From positions 310,001 to 374,000 of the forward strand of contig NZ_BMJP01000004.1 of the NCBI RefSeq assembly GCF_014643515.1: a stretch of 64,000 nucleotides of DNA, in the 5' to 3' direction. A model generated the notes under the pieces. That model was not told the DNA's origin. It saw only the letters and a program-made list of their open reading frames with translations, and searched no databases. Numbering within the stretch: position 1 is the first letter of the stretch; each line of letters begins with the position of its first letter. The stretch comes from Sphingomonas prati. Its GTDB lineage: Bacteria; Pseudomonadota; Alphaproteobacteria; Sphingomonadales; Sphingomonadaceae. Position numbers and translations under genes: made by a program. Positions 55,573 through 64,000 of the stretch are shown here, piece after piece.

Positions 55573-56709
55573 ATGCTCCCCTCGCCCCTGCGCCTCGCCC
55601 CGATCCTTTTGCTCGGCCTGTCCCTCACCGGCTGCGGCGGCGCGTCCGACGCACCGATGGGTCCGCCGCCCACGCCCGAGGTCGGCGTCGTGACGCTGGC
55701 GGCACAGCCCGTCACCACCACCACCGAACTCACCGGCCGCATCGCCGCGACGGCGATGGCGGAGGTGCGCCCGCAGGTCGACGGGATCATCAAGGCGCGG
55801 CTGTTCGAGGAAGGCGCAGTCGTCCGCGCCGGCCAGCCGCTGTACCAGATCGACCCGCGGCTCTACCGCGCCACGCGCGACCAGACCGCGGCGCAACTCG
55901 CCAGCGCGCAGGCTGCGGCCGTGACCGCGCAGGCCAAGGTCGCGCGCTACAACCGGCTGCAAAGCGCGGACGCCGTCGCGCGCCAGGACGTCGACGACGC
56001 CGTCGCCACCGCGCGGCAGGCCGCCGCCAGCACCGCGCAGTACCGCGCCAGCCTGCGCACCGCGAACGTCAACCTCGGCTTCACCCGCGTCTACGCACCC
56101 ATTTCGGGCCGCATCGGCCGCTCCGCCTTCACCGTCGGCGCGCTCGTGACCGCCGGGCAGACATCCGCGCTGGCGACCATCTCGCAGCTCGATCCGATCT
56201 TCGTCGATATCCAGCAATCCAGCACCGCGCTGCTCGACCTCCGCGAAAGCCTCGCCAACGGCGACACGCTGCCCGCCAGCACGACCGTGCGCCTGACGCT
56301 GGAAAACGGCCGCGGCTATGCGCAGACCGGCACGATCCAGTTCGGCGAGGTCACGGTCGACACCACCACCAGCACCGTCACGCTCCGCGCCCGCTTCCCC
56401 AACCCGCAGGGCATCCTGCTGCCCGGCATGTTCGTGCGGCTGACCGTGCCGCAGACGGTCGTGCGCAACGGCATCCTCGCACCGCAACAGGGCATCACCC
56501 GCGATGCGAAGGGCAATGCCACCGCGCTGGTCGTGGGCGCCGACAACAAGGTCGCGCTGCGCCAGGTCACCACCGGTCAGGCGATCGGCGACAAATGGCT
56601 CGTCACCGCCGGCCTCAAGGCGGGCGACCGCCTGATCGTGCAGGGCACCGACAAGGCGCAGGCCGGCGCGGCCGTGAAGCCCGTCGCCGTCCAGACCGGG
56701 ACCAAATAA
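55573..56709 (+). CDS. RND efflux periplasmic adaptor (membrane fusion lipoprotein)
   Basis: The 378-aa adaptor has a lipobox (LLGLSLTGCGG) and the usual HlyD-like order. The lipoyl half is EVRPQVDGIIKARLFEEGAVVRAGQPLYQIDP, then an alpha-helical hairpin (ATRDQTAAQLASAQAAAVTAQAKVARY), then a beta barrel (TRVYAPISGRIGRSAFTVGALVTAG) and a membrane-proximal domain. It links the pump to the outer-membrane factor, as AcrA does. It is the first gene of the RND operon. The ATG at 55573 gives a normal lipoprotein signal; the upstream in-frame region overlaps the short ORF and is not needed. Confidence 0.95.
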   Translation: MLPSPLRLAPILLLGLSLTGCGGASDAPMGPPPTPEVGVVTLAAQPVTTTTELTGRIAATAMAEVRPQVDGIIKARLFEEGAVVRAGQPLYQIDPRLYRATRDQTAAQLASAQAAAVTAQAKVARYNRLQSADAVARQDVDDAVATARQAAASTAQYRASLRTANVNLGFTRVYAPISGRIGRSAFTVGALVTAGQTSALATISQLDPIFVDIQQSSTALLDLRESLANGDTLPASTTVRLTLENGRGYAQTGTIQFGEVTVDTTTSTVTLRARFPNPQGILLPGMFVRLTVPQTVVRNGILAPQQGITRDAKGNATALVVGADNKVALRQVTTGQAIGDKWLVTAGLKAGDRLIVQGTDKAQAGAAVKPVAVQTGTK

Positions 56710-56710
56710 C

Positions 56711-59700
56711 ATGGGTATCAGCCGCTTCTTCGTCGAACGCCCGATCTTCGCCTGGGTGATCGCGATCGTCATCATGCTCGGCGGCATTGCGGGCCTCCGC
56801 GCGCTGCCGATCGCGCAATATCCCGACGTCGCGCCGCCGACGATCGCGATCAACGCGACCTATCCCGGCGCATCCGCCGAAACGCTCGAAACCAGCGTGA
56901 CTCAGGTGATCGAACAGCAGCTGACCGGCATCGACGGCCTGCAATATTTCCAGTCCAGCTCGGACTCCTCCGGCTCGGCGTCGATCACCGTGACGTTCGA
57001 GAAAGGCACCGACCCCGACACTGCGCAGGTGCAGGTCCAGAACAAGGTCCAGCAGGCAACCGCCCGGCTGCCCAGCGCCGTGACCGCGCAGGGCGTGACC
57101 GTCACCAAGTCGAACAGCGACTTCCTGCTGATCGTCGCGCTGTACGACAAGACGAACAAGGCGTCCGCCAGCGACATCGCCGACTATCTCGTCAGCAATT
57201 TCCAGGACGATCTGGCCCGCGTCGAGGGCGTCGGCCAGAGCCAGGTGTTCGGCTCGCAATATGCGATGCGCGTGTGGCTCGACCCGACCAAGCTCGCCGC
57301 GGTCCAGCTGATGCCGTCGGACGTGCAGAGCGCGATCGAGGCGCAGAATGTCGATGTCGCGGCGGGCCAGGTCGGCGCACAGCCGGCGGTGAAGGGCCAG
57401 ATGCTCAACGCCACCGTCCGCGCCAAGTCGCGCCTGTCGACGCCCGAACAGTTCCGCCAGATCGTGCTGAAGACCACCAGCAACGGATCGATCGTCCGGC
57501 TGGCCGACGTCGCTCGCGTCGAACTGGGGCAGGACAGCTACACCACCTCGGCACAGCTCGACGGCCACCCCGCGTCGGGCATGGCGATCCAGCTGGCAAC
57601 CGGCGCCGACGCGCTCGAAACCGCAACCGCGGTGAAGGCGCGGATGGCGGAACTGGCGACCAACATGCCGGCCGGCTACGCGATCGCCTACCCGCGCGAC
57701 ACGACGACCTTCGTCAAGCTGTCGGTCGAAGAGGTCATCGAAACGCTCGCCATCGCGATCGTGCTCGTCATCGTCGTGATGTTCGTGTTCCTCCAGAACT
57801 GGCGCGCGACGCTGATCCCGGCGGTCGCCGTCCCGGTCGTCCTGCTCGGCACTTTCGGCGTGCTGTCGGTCTTCGGCTATTCGATCAACACGCTGACCCT
57901 GTTCGCCATGGTGCTCGCCATCGGCCTGCTCGTCGACGACGCGATCGTCGTGGTCGAAAATGTCGAACGCGTGATGGCCGACGAGAAACTCGATCCGAAG
58001 GCCGCGACGATCCGCTCGATGGGCGAAATCGGCTCGGCCCTGGTCGGCGTGGCACTCGTCCTGTCGGCGGTGTTCCTGCCGATGGCGTTCTTCGGCGGAT
58101 CGACCGGCGTCATCTACCGCCAGTTCTCGATCACCATCGTGTCCGCGATGCTGCTGTCCGTGCTGGTGGCACTCGTGCTGACCCCCGCAATGACCGCGAC
58201 GCTGCTCAAGCCGGTTCACGGCGACCCGCTGGAACGGCGCGGCGTGTTCGGCCGGTTCAACCGTTGGTTCGACCGCACGACGCAGCGTTATGTCGCGGGC
58301 ACCCGTGCGGTGATCGGCCGGCGCTGGCTCCATCTGGGCGTTGTCGGCGTCATCACGATCGTGCTCGCAATCCTGTTCGTGCGGCTGCCGACCAGCTTCC
58401 TGCCCACCGAGGATCAGGGCCAGGTGATGGTCATGTACACATTGCCCGCCGGCGCCACCAACGAGCGGACCGAGGCCGTGCGCGACAAGATCCAGGCCTA
58501 CTATTCCACCAAGGAGAAGGCGACGGTCGCCAACGCGTTCAGCATCACCGGGTTCGGGTTCAGCGGATCCGGCCAGAATGCCGGCATGGCCTTCGCCAGC
58601 CTCGCCCCGTTCGAGGATCGCAAGAAGGCCGACCAGAGCGCGGACGCGCTCAACGGCCGCGCGATGAAGGAATTCGGCACGATCCGTGATGCCACCGTCA
58701 TCCCGCTCACCCCGCCGGCCATCTCGGGCCTGGGCCAGTCGAACGGCTTCACGTTCGAACTGACCAACACCAGCGGGCTCAGCCGCGACGCCTTCGTGGC
58801 ACTCCGCGACAAGCTGATCGCCGCGGCGAACAAGGACCCCAAGCTCGCCCGCGTCCGCGCATCCACGCTGCCCGATACGCCGCAGCTGCGCGTCACGCTC
58901 GACGACGCGAAGCTCGCCGTGCTCGGCCTGACGGAGGCCAACGTGACCAACGTGCTGTCGAGCGCGTGGGGCGGCGTCTACGTCAACGACTTCGTCGATC
59001 GCGGTCGCGTAAAGCGCGTCTATATGCAATCGGACGCCCCCTACCGCATGCTGCCGGACGATCTCGACGGCTGGTTCATCCGGACCGCGGACGGCACGAT
59101 GGCGCCCTTCTCCTCGATCGCGACACTGTCGTGGGAAAAGGGCCCGAACAGCGTCGCGCGCTTCAACGGCCGCTCCTCCTACGAGATCCAGGGTGAGCCC
59201 GCCGCGGGCGGCAGCTCGGGCGCCGCGATGACCGAGATGGTGAAGCTCCAGAAGGAACTGGCACCCGGCACCGGCTATGCGTGGGCGGGCCTGTCGTTCC
59301 AGGAACAGCAGGCGAGCGGCCAGGCACCGATGCTCTACGGCCTGTCCGTCCTGATCGTCTTCCTGTGCCTCGCCGCACTCTACGAAAGCTGGTCGGTGCC
59401 GATCGCGGTGCTGCTCGTCCTGCCGCTCGGCATCATCGGTGCGGTGCTGGCGGTGACGCTGCGCGGGCTGGACAACGACATCTACTTCCAGGTCGGGCTG
59501 ATCACGACGATCGGTCTCGCCGCCAAGAACGCGATCCTCATCGTCGAATTCGCCGAGGAAGCCCGCCGCGCCGGCAAGGATGTCGTCGATGCGGCGCTGG
59601 AGGCGGCGCGTACCCGGCTGCGCCCGATCCTGATGACCAGCCTGGCCTTCATCTTCGGCGTGTTCCCGCTCGCGGTCGCCAGTGGTGCGGGCGCCAACAG

Positions 59701-59830
59701 CCGCATCGCGATCGGCACCGCGGTGATCGGCGGCATGCTGACCGCGACGGTGCTGGCGATCTTCTACGTGCCGCTGTTCTTCGTCGTCGTCGCGAAACTG
59801 TTCCATGGCCGCAAGGAGACCGCGGCATGA
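56711..59830 (+). CDS. RND multidrug efflux pump (HAE-1, AcrB-like)
   Basis: The 1039-aa inner-membrane pump uses proton motive force to expel drugs. It has the N-terminal SRFFVERPIFAWVIAIVIMLGG, the HAE-1 signature GLLVDDAIVVVENVERVM (paired aspartates for proton transfer), two large periplasmic loops, and the C-terminal half GLAAKNAILIVEFAEEARRAGKD. Length matches AcrB (about 1049). It starts 1 nt after the adaptor stop, and its own stop overlaps the outer-membrane factor start (ATGA). Substrates are unknown. Confidence 0.96.
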   Translation: MGISRFFVERPIFAWVIAIVIMLGGIAGLRALPIAQYPDVAPPTIAINATYPGASAETLETSVTQVIEQQLTGIDGLQYFQSSSDSSGSASITVTFEKGTDPDTAQVQVQNKVQQATARLPSAVTAQGVTVTKSNSDFLLIVALYDKTNKASASDIADYLVSNFQDDLARVEGVGQSQVFGSQYAMRVWLDPTKLAAVQLMPSDVQSAIEAQNVDVAAGQVGAQPAVKGQMLNATVRAKSRLSTPEQFRQIVLKTTSNGSIVRLADVARVELGQDSYTTSAQLDGHPASGMAIQLATGADALETATAVKARMAELATNMPAGYAIAYPRDTTTFVKLSVEEVIETLAIAIVLVIVVMFVFLQNWRATLIPAVAVPVVLLGTFGVLSVFGYSINTLTLFAMVLAIGLLVDDAIVVVENVERVMADEKLDPKAATIRSMGEIGSALVGVALVLSAVFLPMAFFGGSTGVIYRQFSITIVSAMLLSVLVALVLTPAMTATLLKPVHGDPLERRGVFGRFNRWFDRTTQRYVAGTRAVIGRRWLHLGVVGVITIVLAILFVRLPTSFLPTEDQGQVMVMYTLPAGATNERTEAVRDKIQAYYSTKEKATVANAFSITGFGFSGSGQNAGMAFASLAPFEDRKKADQSADALNGRAMKEFGTIRDATVIPLTPPAISGLGQSNGFTFELTNTSGLSRDAFVALRDKLIAAANKDPKLARVRASTLPDTPQLRVTLDDAKLAVLGLTEANVTNVLSSAWGGVYVNDFVDRGRVKRVYMQSDAPYRMLPDDLDGWFIRTADGTMAPFSSIATLSWEKGPNSVARFNGRSSYEIQGEPAAGGSSGAAMTEMVKLQKELAPGTGYAWAGLSFQEQQASGQAPMLYGLSVLIVFLCLAALYESWSVPIAVLLVLPLGIIGAVLAVTLRGLDNDIYFQVGLITTIGLAAKNAILIVEFAEEARRAGKDVVDAALEAARTRLRPILMTSLAFIFGVFPLAVASGAGANSRIAIGTAVIGGMLTATVLAIFYVPLFFVVVAKLFHGRKETAA

Positions 59831-61218
59831 TCCGCCTGCGTACCGCACTGCTGATGCTGGGGGCGAGCGCGCTCACCGCCTGCAATCTGGCGCCGACCTA
59901 TGTCCGGTCGGTCTCGCAATCCGTGCCGCAGGGATGGCCGTCGGGCGCCGCCTACGCTCCCGCGGCCGCGGGCAAGGCGGGGATGCCATGGCGCTCGCTC
60001 GTCCGCGACGAAAAGCTCCGCACCGTCATCGAACGCGCGCTGGCGAACAACCAGGATCTCGCCGCCGCCGTCGCCAACGTCGCCTCCGCCCGCGCGCTGT
60101 ACCGCGTGCAGCGATCCGCACAGCTGCCCACCCTGTCGGCGGACGGCAGCGCCTCGCTTGCCCAGGCGGTGGGCGGCGGCACCGCGACGTCCGGGTCCGG
60201 CTCGCTATTCTCCGGCAATGTCGGCATCAGCGGCTTCGAACTCGATCTGTTCGGTCGCCAGAAGAACCTGTCGCAGGCCGCGTTCGAAACCTATCTCGGC
60301 ACGCAGAGCGGCGCCCGCTCGACGCGCTTCGCCGTCGTCACCGAAACGGCCAGCGCCTATCTCACGTTCGCCGCCGACCGCGACCTGCTGACCGTGTCGC
60401 AGGATCAGGTGCAGAGCAGCGCGCGGACGGTCCGGCTGAACGAGGAACTGCACGACACCGGGCTGGTGAACGGCGCCGACGTCGCCGACGCCCGCACCTT
60501 GCTCGCCCAGGCGCAAGCCGACGCGGCACAGCGCACGACCCAGGTCGCGCAGGATCGCAACGCGCTCGAACTGCTCGTCGGCGGTCCCGTCGAGGACGCG
60601 CTGCTGCCCGCCAGTCTCGCCGCGCTCGATCCCGCGATCGCCAACGTGCCCGCCGGGCTCTCGTCCACCGTGTTGCTCGATCGCCCCGACGTGGTGGAGG
60701 CCGAACATCAGCTGAAGAGCGCCAACGCCGATGTCGGTGCGGCGCGTGCCGCCTTCTTCCCGACGATCTCGCTCACCAGCGTGCTGGGTCTCGCCAGCAC
60801 GGCGCTGACCGGCCTGTTCTCGGGCGCGACCTGGACGACGACGCCGTCCGCCAGCATCCCGATCCTCGGCGGCACGAACCGCGGCAATCTCGACTACGCC
60901 CGGGCCCAGGTGGACTACTATCTCGCGACCTACCGAAAGGCGGCGCAGACCGCCTATCGCGACGTCGCCGACGGCCTTGCCCGGCGCGGCACGATCGATC
61001 GGCAGCGCCGCGCGCAGGCCGATCTCGTGACCGCCGCGCAGACCAGCTACCGAATCAGCGAGGCGCGCTACCGGGAGGGCACGGACAGTTTCCTGACCAC
61101 ATTGGTCGCGCAACGCACGCTCTATTCCGCGCGACAGACCGCGATCACCGCCACGCTGACCGACCTCGTCAACCGCGTGACGCTGTACCAGGCGATCGGG
61201 TCGGACGACACATTGTGA
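59827..61218 (+). CDS. Efflux outer-membrane factor (NodT/OprM-like lipoprotein)
   Basis: The 463-aa protein has a lipobox (LGASALTACNLAP) and two OEP repeats of the TolC fold. The opening is typical of NodT proteins (APTYVRSVSQSVPQGW), with FELDLFGRQKNLSQAAFETYLG in repeat one and LDRPDVVEAEHQLKSANADVGAARAAFFPTISLT in repeat two. It forms the outer-membrane exit of the pump. Both ends overlap neighbours by 4 nt: ATGA with the pump and GTGA with the 71-aa ORF that follows. Confidence 0.95.
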   Translation: MIRLRTALLMLGASALTACNLAPTYVRSVSQSVPQGWPSGAAYAPAAAGKAGMPWRSLVRDEKLRTVIERALANNQDLAAAVANVASARALYRVQRSAQLPTLSADGSASLAQAVGGGTATSGSGSLFSGNVGISGFELDLFGRQKNLSQAAFETYLGTQSGARSTRFAVVTETASAYLTFAADRDLLTVSQDQVQSSARTVRLNEELHDTGLVNGADVADARTLLAQAQADAAQRTTQVAQDRNALELLVGGPVEDALLPASLAALDPAIANVPAGLSSTVLLDRPDVVEAEHQLKSANADVGAARAAFFPTISLTSVLGLASTALTGLFSGATWTTTPSASIPILGGTNRGNLDYARAQVDYYLATYRKAAQTAYRDVADGLARRGTIDRQRRAQADLVTAAQTSYRISEARYREGTDSFLTTLVAQRTLYSARQTAITATLTDLVNRVTLYQAIGSDDTL

Positions 61219-61430
61219 CGGTCGACGAACGCGACCCGCCGGCGATGGACGCGAACGAGTTCCGTTACTGGTCCCACCGATCGGCGCAGGAGATCGCCCG
61301 GGCGATCAACGCACAATGCCTCAGATCCTGTGACGCGCATCGACGCCTGGCGCTACTGTGCATGCGCGTGGCGCTCACCTATGCTCCATCGGCGGCCATC
61401 TGCGCCCCGGACCGCGCGGAACCGGAATGA
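61215..61430 (+). CDS. Small helical protein (71 aa) linking efflux and two-component genes
   Basis: The ORF starts at GTG 61215, overlapping the outer-membrane factor stop (GTGA), and its own stop overlaps the response regulator start (ATGA). Such double coupling argues strongly that it is translated. Residues DANEFRYWSHRSAQEIARAINAQC, then DAHRRLALLCMRVAL, resemble the small helical proteins of alphaproteobacteria with a [FY]-[FY]-x-R-R-A-x-x-E pattern. It has three cysteines and no signal peptide. Function is unknown; it may modulate the adjacent kinase or simply couple translation. Confidence 0.65.
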   Translation: MTVDERDPPAMDANEFRYWSHRSAQEIARAINAQCLRSCDAHRRLALLCMRVALTYAPSAAICAPDRAEPE

Positions 61431-62146
61431 CGACGACCACCCCCACCGATCGCCCGCACCTGCTGATCGCCGACGACGATGCCGACATCCGCGACCTGGT
61501 GACCGCGCAGCTGATGCGGGAGGGATATCGCCTGACCCCGGCGGGCGACGTCGCCGGCATCCGCGCGGTGCTCGCCGCCGGCATCGTCGACCTCATCGTC
61601 CTCGACCTCGGCCTGCCCGATGGCGACGGGCTGACCTTGTGCCGCGAACTCCGTGCCGAGGGCTACGAAGGCGCGATCATCATGGTGACCGCACGCGACA
61701 GCGCGATCGACCGGGTCCTCGGACTCGAACTCGGCGCCGACGATTATCTCACCAAACCGTTCGAGCCGCGCGAGCTGACCGCGCGGGTCCGCAACCTGCT
61801 CCGGCGCGGTGCGCGCGATGCCGGCGCGGTCGCCGGGCCGCGCAACGCGCTTTTCGGCCGCTGGCGGCTCAACCTCACCAAACGGCGGCTCTTGGCGCCC
61901 GGCGACAGTGTGGTGATGCTGTCTACCGCGGAGTTCGACATGCTCTCCCGCCTCGTCCAGTCCGCCGGGCGGCCGCTCTCGCGCGAGGCGCTGTTTCCCG
62001 CCCGCGCCGCCACCGCCGCCTATGACCGGACGATCGACAACCAGATCAGCCGGCTGCGCCAGAAACTGCGCCCCGATGGCGACGACCTGATCCTGACGGT
62101 CCGTGGCCAGGGTTACATGCTCGCCGCGACCGTGCGGTTCGAATGA
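61427..62146 (+). CDS. OmpR-family response regulator of the efflux operon
   Basis: The 239-aa regulator has a receiver domain (HLLIADDDADIRDLV, phospho-Asp in LIVLDLGLPDGDG, Lys in DDYLTKPF) and an OmpR/PhoB winged helix (MLSTAEFDMLSRLVQSAGRPLSREALF, TIDNQISRLRQKLRP). It most likely controls the RND operon in which it sits, as AdeR and BaeR do. It overlaps the 71-aa ORF upstream and the kinase downstream by 4 nt each. Confidence 0.95.
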   Translation: MTTTTPTDRPHLLIADDDADIRDLVTAQLMREGYRLTPAGDVAGIRAVLAAGIVDLIVLDLGLPDGDGLTLCRELRAEGYEGAIIMVTARDSAIDRVLGLELGADDYLTKPFEPRELTARVRNLLRRGARDAGAVAGPRNALFGRWRLNLTKRRLLAPGDSVVMLSTAEFDMLSRLVQSAGRPLSREALFPARAATAAYDRTIDNQISRLRQKLRPDGDDLILTVRGQGYMLAATVRFE

Positions 62147-63510
62147 TGCGCGCGATCGATCGGCTCGTTCGGTTCATGGGCTCGCTCGCGGGCCGGATCG
62201 CGGTGATCCTGTCGGTCGGCATCTCGCTCGCCATGTTCGGGGCGCTGCTCCTCGCCGAACAGGGTCGGCGCGCAGAGTATGACCGCCTGCGCAGCGAGCG
62301 GGTGATCGCCAGCGCGGTCGACGTGATCGACCGGCTCCACCGCGACCGTGCGGGCACGCTCGCCAGCCTGCGCGACAACCGCCTGGTCGGCGCGCGCCTG
62401 GTCGACGGGCCGCCGATCCCGGCGACGGTCCAGGACGACGCGCTGACCCGGATGTTGGCGCTTCGCATTGCGCCCGGCATGCGGCCGACGGTCGGACGCG
62501 CGCCGGCCAGTGTCTGCCTGCGCAACGATCCGTTCTGGGGGCGCCCGCGCGCCGCGGGGTTCGCCCCGTTGATGGTGCCGGATTGCTGGCTCGTCCGGTT
62601 CCGGCTGGACGGCCGGCCGCTGGCCCTGGCCGTGGCCCTCCCCCGGCTGCCGTTGCCGCCGAGCTGGTCGACCGACACGGTGTTTCTGTGGCTCGTGGCC
62701 GCCGCCGCCATCGCGCTCTCGCTGCTGGTCGCGGCGCTCGCGACCAGCCCGCTGCGTCGCCTGTCCGCCGCCGCCGATGCGTTCGCCGGATCGATCGACG
62801 CCGAACCGGTGCTCGAAACCGGCCCCAGCGACGTCCGCGCTGCGCTTGCGACATTCAACCTCATGCAGGAACGGGTCCGTGCGGGCCTTCGCGAACGAAC
62901 CCGCATGCTGGCCGCGATCAGCCACGATCTCCAAACCCCGCTCACCCGCCTGCGTCTCCGCCTGGAACAGGTCGAGGACGAGGTGCTGCGCGACCGGCTG
63001 GTGGCCGATCTGTCGGCGACGCTGGCGATGCTGAAGCGCGGCCTTGATCTCGCGCGCAGCGCGGACAGTGTGGAGGACTGGTCGATGGTCGATCTCGACT
63101 CGCTGCTGTCCAGCCTTGCCGACGATGCCGCGGAGTTCGGCCACGCCGTCCGGTTCGTCGATGGCTGCGGCGCGCTGGTCCGGGTGCGGCCGGACGCGCT
63201 CACCCGCTGCCTGTCGAACCTGATCGACAACGCGATCAAATATGGCGGCGATGCCGACATCGCCTCGCGTCGCGTCGGCAAGACCGTGATCGTCACCGTA
63301 CGCGACCACGGTCCCGGCATGAGCGACGCGATGCTCGCCTGCGCCTTCGACCCGTTCGTCCGCGCCGACGTCTCACGGTCGAGCGGCGACGGCACCGGCA
63401 TCGGCCTCACGATCGCCCGCGCTCAGGCGACAGCGACCGGCGCCACCCTCTCCCTGGCCGCCCACCCCGACGGGGGAATACAGGCAACGCTGACCCTGGG
63501 CGCAACCTGA
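62143..63510 (+). CDS. Sensor histidine kinase of the efflux operon
   Basis: The 455-aa kinase has two membrane segments (about 19-40 and 183-205) around a ~140-residue periplasmic sensor containing a Cys pair (SVCLRNDP, VPDCWLV). A HAMP-like linker follows, then HisKA with the phosphorylated His in AAISHDLQTPLTRLRL, and the ATPase domain (NLIDNAIKYGG, DHGPGMSD, GTGIGLTIARA). It pairs with the regulator it overlaps (ATGA). The periplasmic domain probably senses envelope stress or a drug. It is the last gene of the operon in this window. Confidence 0.95.
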   Translation: MMRAIDRLVRFMGSLAGRIAVILSVGISLAMFGALLLAEQGRRAEYDRLRSERVIASAVDVIDRLHRDRAGTLASLRDNRLVGARLVDGPPIPATVQDDALTRMLALRIAPGMRPTVGRAPASVCLRNDPFWGRPRAAGFAPLMVPDCWLVRFRLDGRPLALAVALPRLPLPPSWSTDTVFLWLVAAAAIALSLLVAALATSPLRRLSAAADAFAGSIDAEPVLETGPSDVRAALATFNLMQERVRAGLRERTRMLAAISHDLQTPLTRLRLRLEQVEDEVLRDRLVADLSATLAMLKRGLDLARSADSVEDWSMVDLDSLLSSLADDAAEFGHAVRFVDGCGALVRVRPDALTRCLSNLIDNAIKYGGDADIASRRVGKTVIVTVRDHGPGMSDAMLACAFDPFVRADVSRSSGDGTGIGLTIARAQATATGATLSLAAHPDGGIQATLTLGAT

Positions 63511-64000
63511 TACGCGGCGGTTTCGCGACTACGGCATTCCGGCCTCGGCAGCCGACACCATGACACGCAAAACTGCACATCTGGGCGTCAGGTCAAATCG
63601 CCTAACGACATCCCGCACGTCGTCCGACCCTGAGATCATGCGGTAGCTGTATTGCACGATCGTCATATTCGTAACGCAGCGACACAGTCTTTTCACAGCA
63701 ACAAGTTTGCGGCACTGTAATGTCAGCGCGGGCGACTCGGTCACTGCGTAGCCCCTGCCGGCGGGACGTCCCAAGCGGTCGCCGGCAGGGCAACACCGTG
63801 GCGACCCGCTGTTGCCGAACTTCGACGTGGCGCTGAATTGCCCGGAGTGGCGAAGCAAAAGCCGTTACCCGCCGTCAGTCTGGCGGCGACGTCGCACTTT
63901 CCTGTCTCGAGACGAGTCGCCGTTGGGATCGCAGTCGGCGGTTCATCCATCCGGACGAGTATCGTTTGGCACGACCGTTACGGGCCGTCTCCCAAGACTT
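63511..64000. other. 490-nt non-coding end of window with one hairpin
   Basis: I see no supportable gene here: small ORFs on both strands lack ribosome-binding sites and recognisable products. The one clear feature is a hairpin: CCCTGCCGGCG (63753-63763) and CGCCGGCAGGG (63780-63790) form a perfect 11-bp stem with a 16-nt loop and no T tract. The composition is more AT-rich around 63600-63720, suggesting a promoter region. Confidence 0.5.

Noticed and set aside
63529-63858. 109-codon minus-strand ORF near the right end
   Set aside because: It has no ribosome-binding site and no recognisable domain, and its inner 45-aa ATG frame is equally unsupported. I leave the region as non-coding.

Overview
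The window is high-GC DNA with long runs of overlapping genes. It reads as an alphaproteobacterium of the Sphingomonadaceae, most like Sphingomonas. The clues are large TonB-dependent receptors (TBDTs) paired with SapC, cupin and tryptophan-halogenase genes, a DcaP-type porin, a DUF5690 protein, and the short inverted repeats typical of that family between genes. Many genes start with GTG or TTG and overlap the previous stop by 4 nt. I saw no tRNA, rRNA, CRISPR array, insertion sequence or phage gene.

Region 1 (1-22.8 kb) is a plant hemicellulose utilisation locus. It holds a GH43 enzyme cut by the left edge, a GH3 beta-xylosidase-like enzyme, a JmjC-like cupin and SapC divergent from a 1020-aa TBDT, a tryptophan-halogenase-family flavoprotein, a sialate-O-acetylesterase-type esterase and a GH9 enzyme. 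A second 1014-aa TBDT follows, divergent from an MFS transporter overlapped by a GH43 xylosidase, and then a LacI-type regulator. LacI-style palindromes (GRTAACGTTAAC twice, TTAGCGCTACC once) lie in the two divergent receptor promoters. The logic is outer-membrane import of oligosaccharide, periplasmic trimming and deacetylation, inner-membrane import and cytoplasmic xylosidase action.

Region 2 (22.9-33.1 kb) is the most unusual part. Nine minus-strand genes, nearly all joined by 4-nt overlaps, encode inositol-phosphate synthase, an HD-like protein, a methyltransferase, a Gfo/Idh/MocA oxidoreductase, a zinc-ribbon metallo-beta-lactamase-fold protein, a YcaO protein, a xylose-isomerase-like TIM barrel, a GT4 glycosyltransferase and a PIG-L deacetylase. 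A Crp/Fnr regulator lies just upstream. The set looks like an undescribed pathway for a glycosylated, possibly amino-sugar-bearing, inositol metabolite, with a YcaO step that has no visible peptide substrate.

Region 3 (33.1-44.3 kb) has a sorbosone-dehydrogenase-like lipoprotein with a DUF2231 membrane protein, then an acetate/short-chain acid module: DcaP-type porin, MHS-family transporter, acetyl-CoA synthetase, and a CrbR/CrbS-like two-component system whose kinase is fused to a sodium/solute symporter domain. Region 4 (44.4-51.2 kb) looks like a phospholipid-headgroup scavenging locus: DUF5690 transporter, DeoR regulator, TBDT and phospholipase C. Region 5 (51.2-55.6 kb) has an esterase, a 58-aa membrane protein, a LysR regulator divergent from SnoaL-like and SDR genes, a carboxylesterase, and a hairpin before a short ORF. 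Region 6 (55.6-63.5 kb) is an RND efflux operon (adaptor, pump, outer-membrane factor) coupled through a 71-aa ORF to its own response regulator and kinase. The last 490 bases hold no gene I can support.
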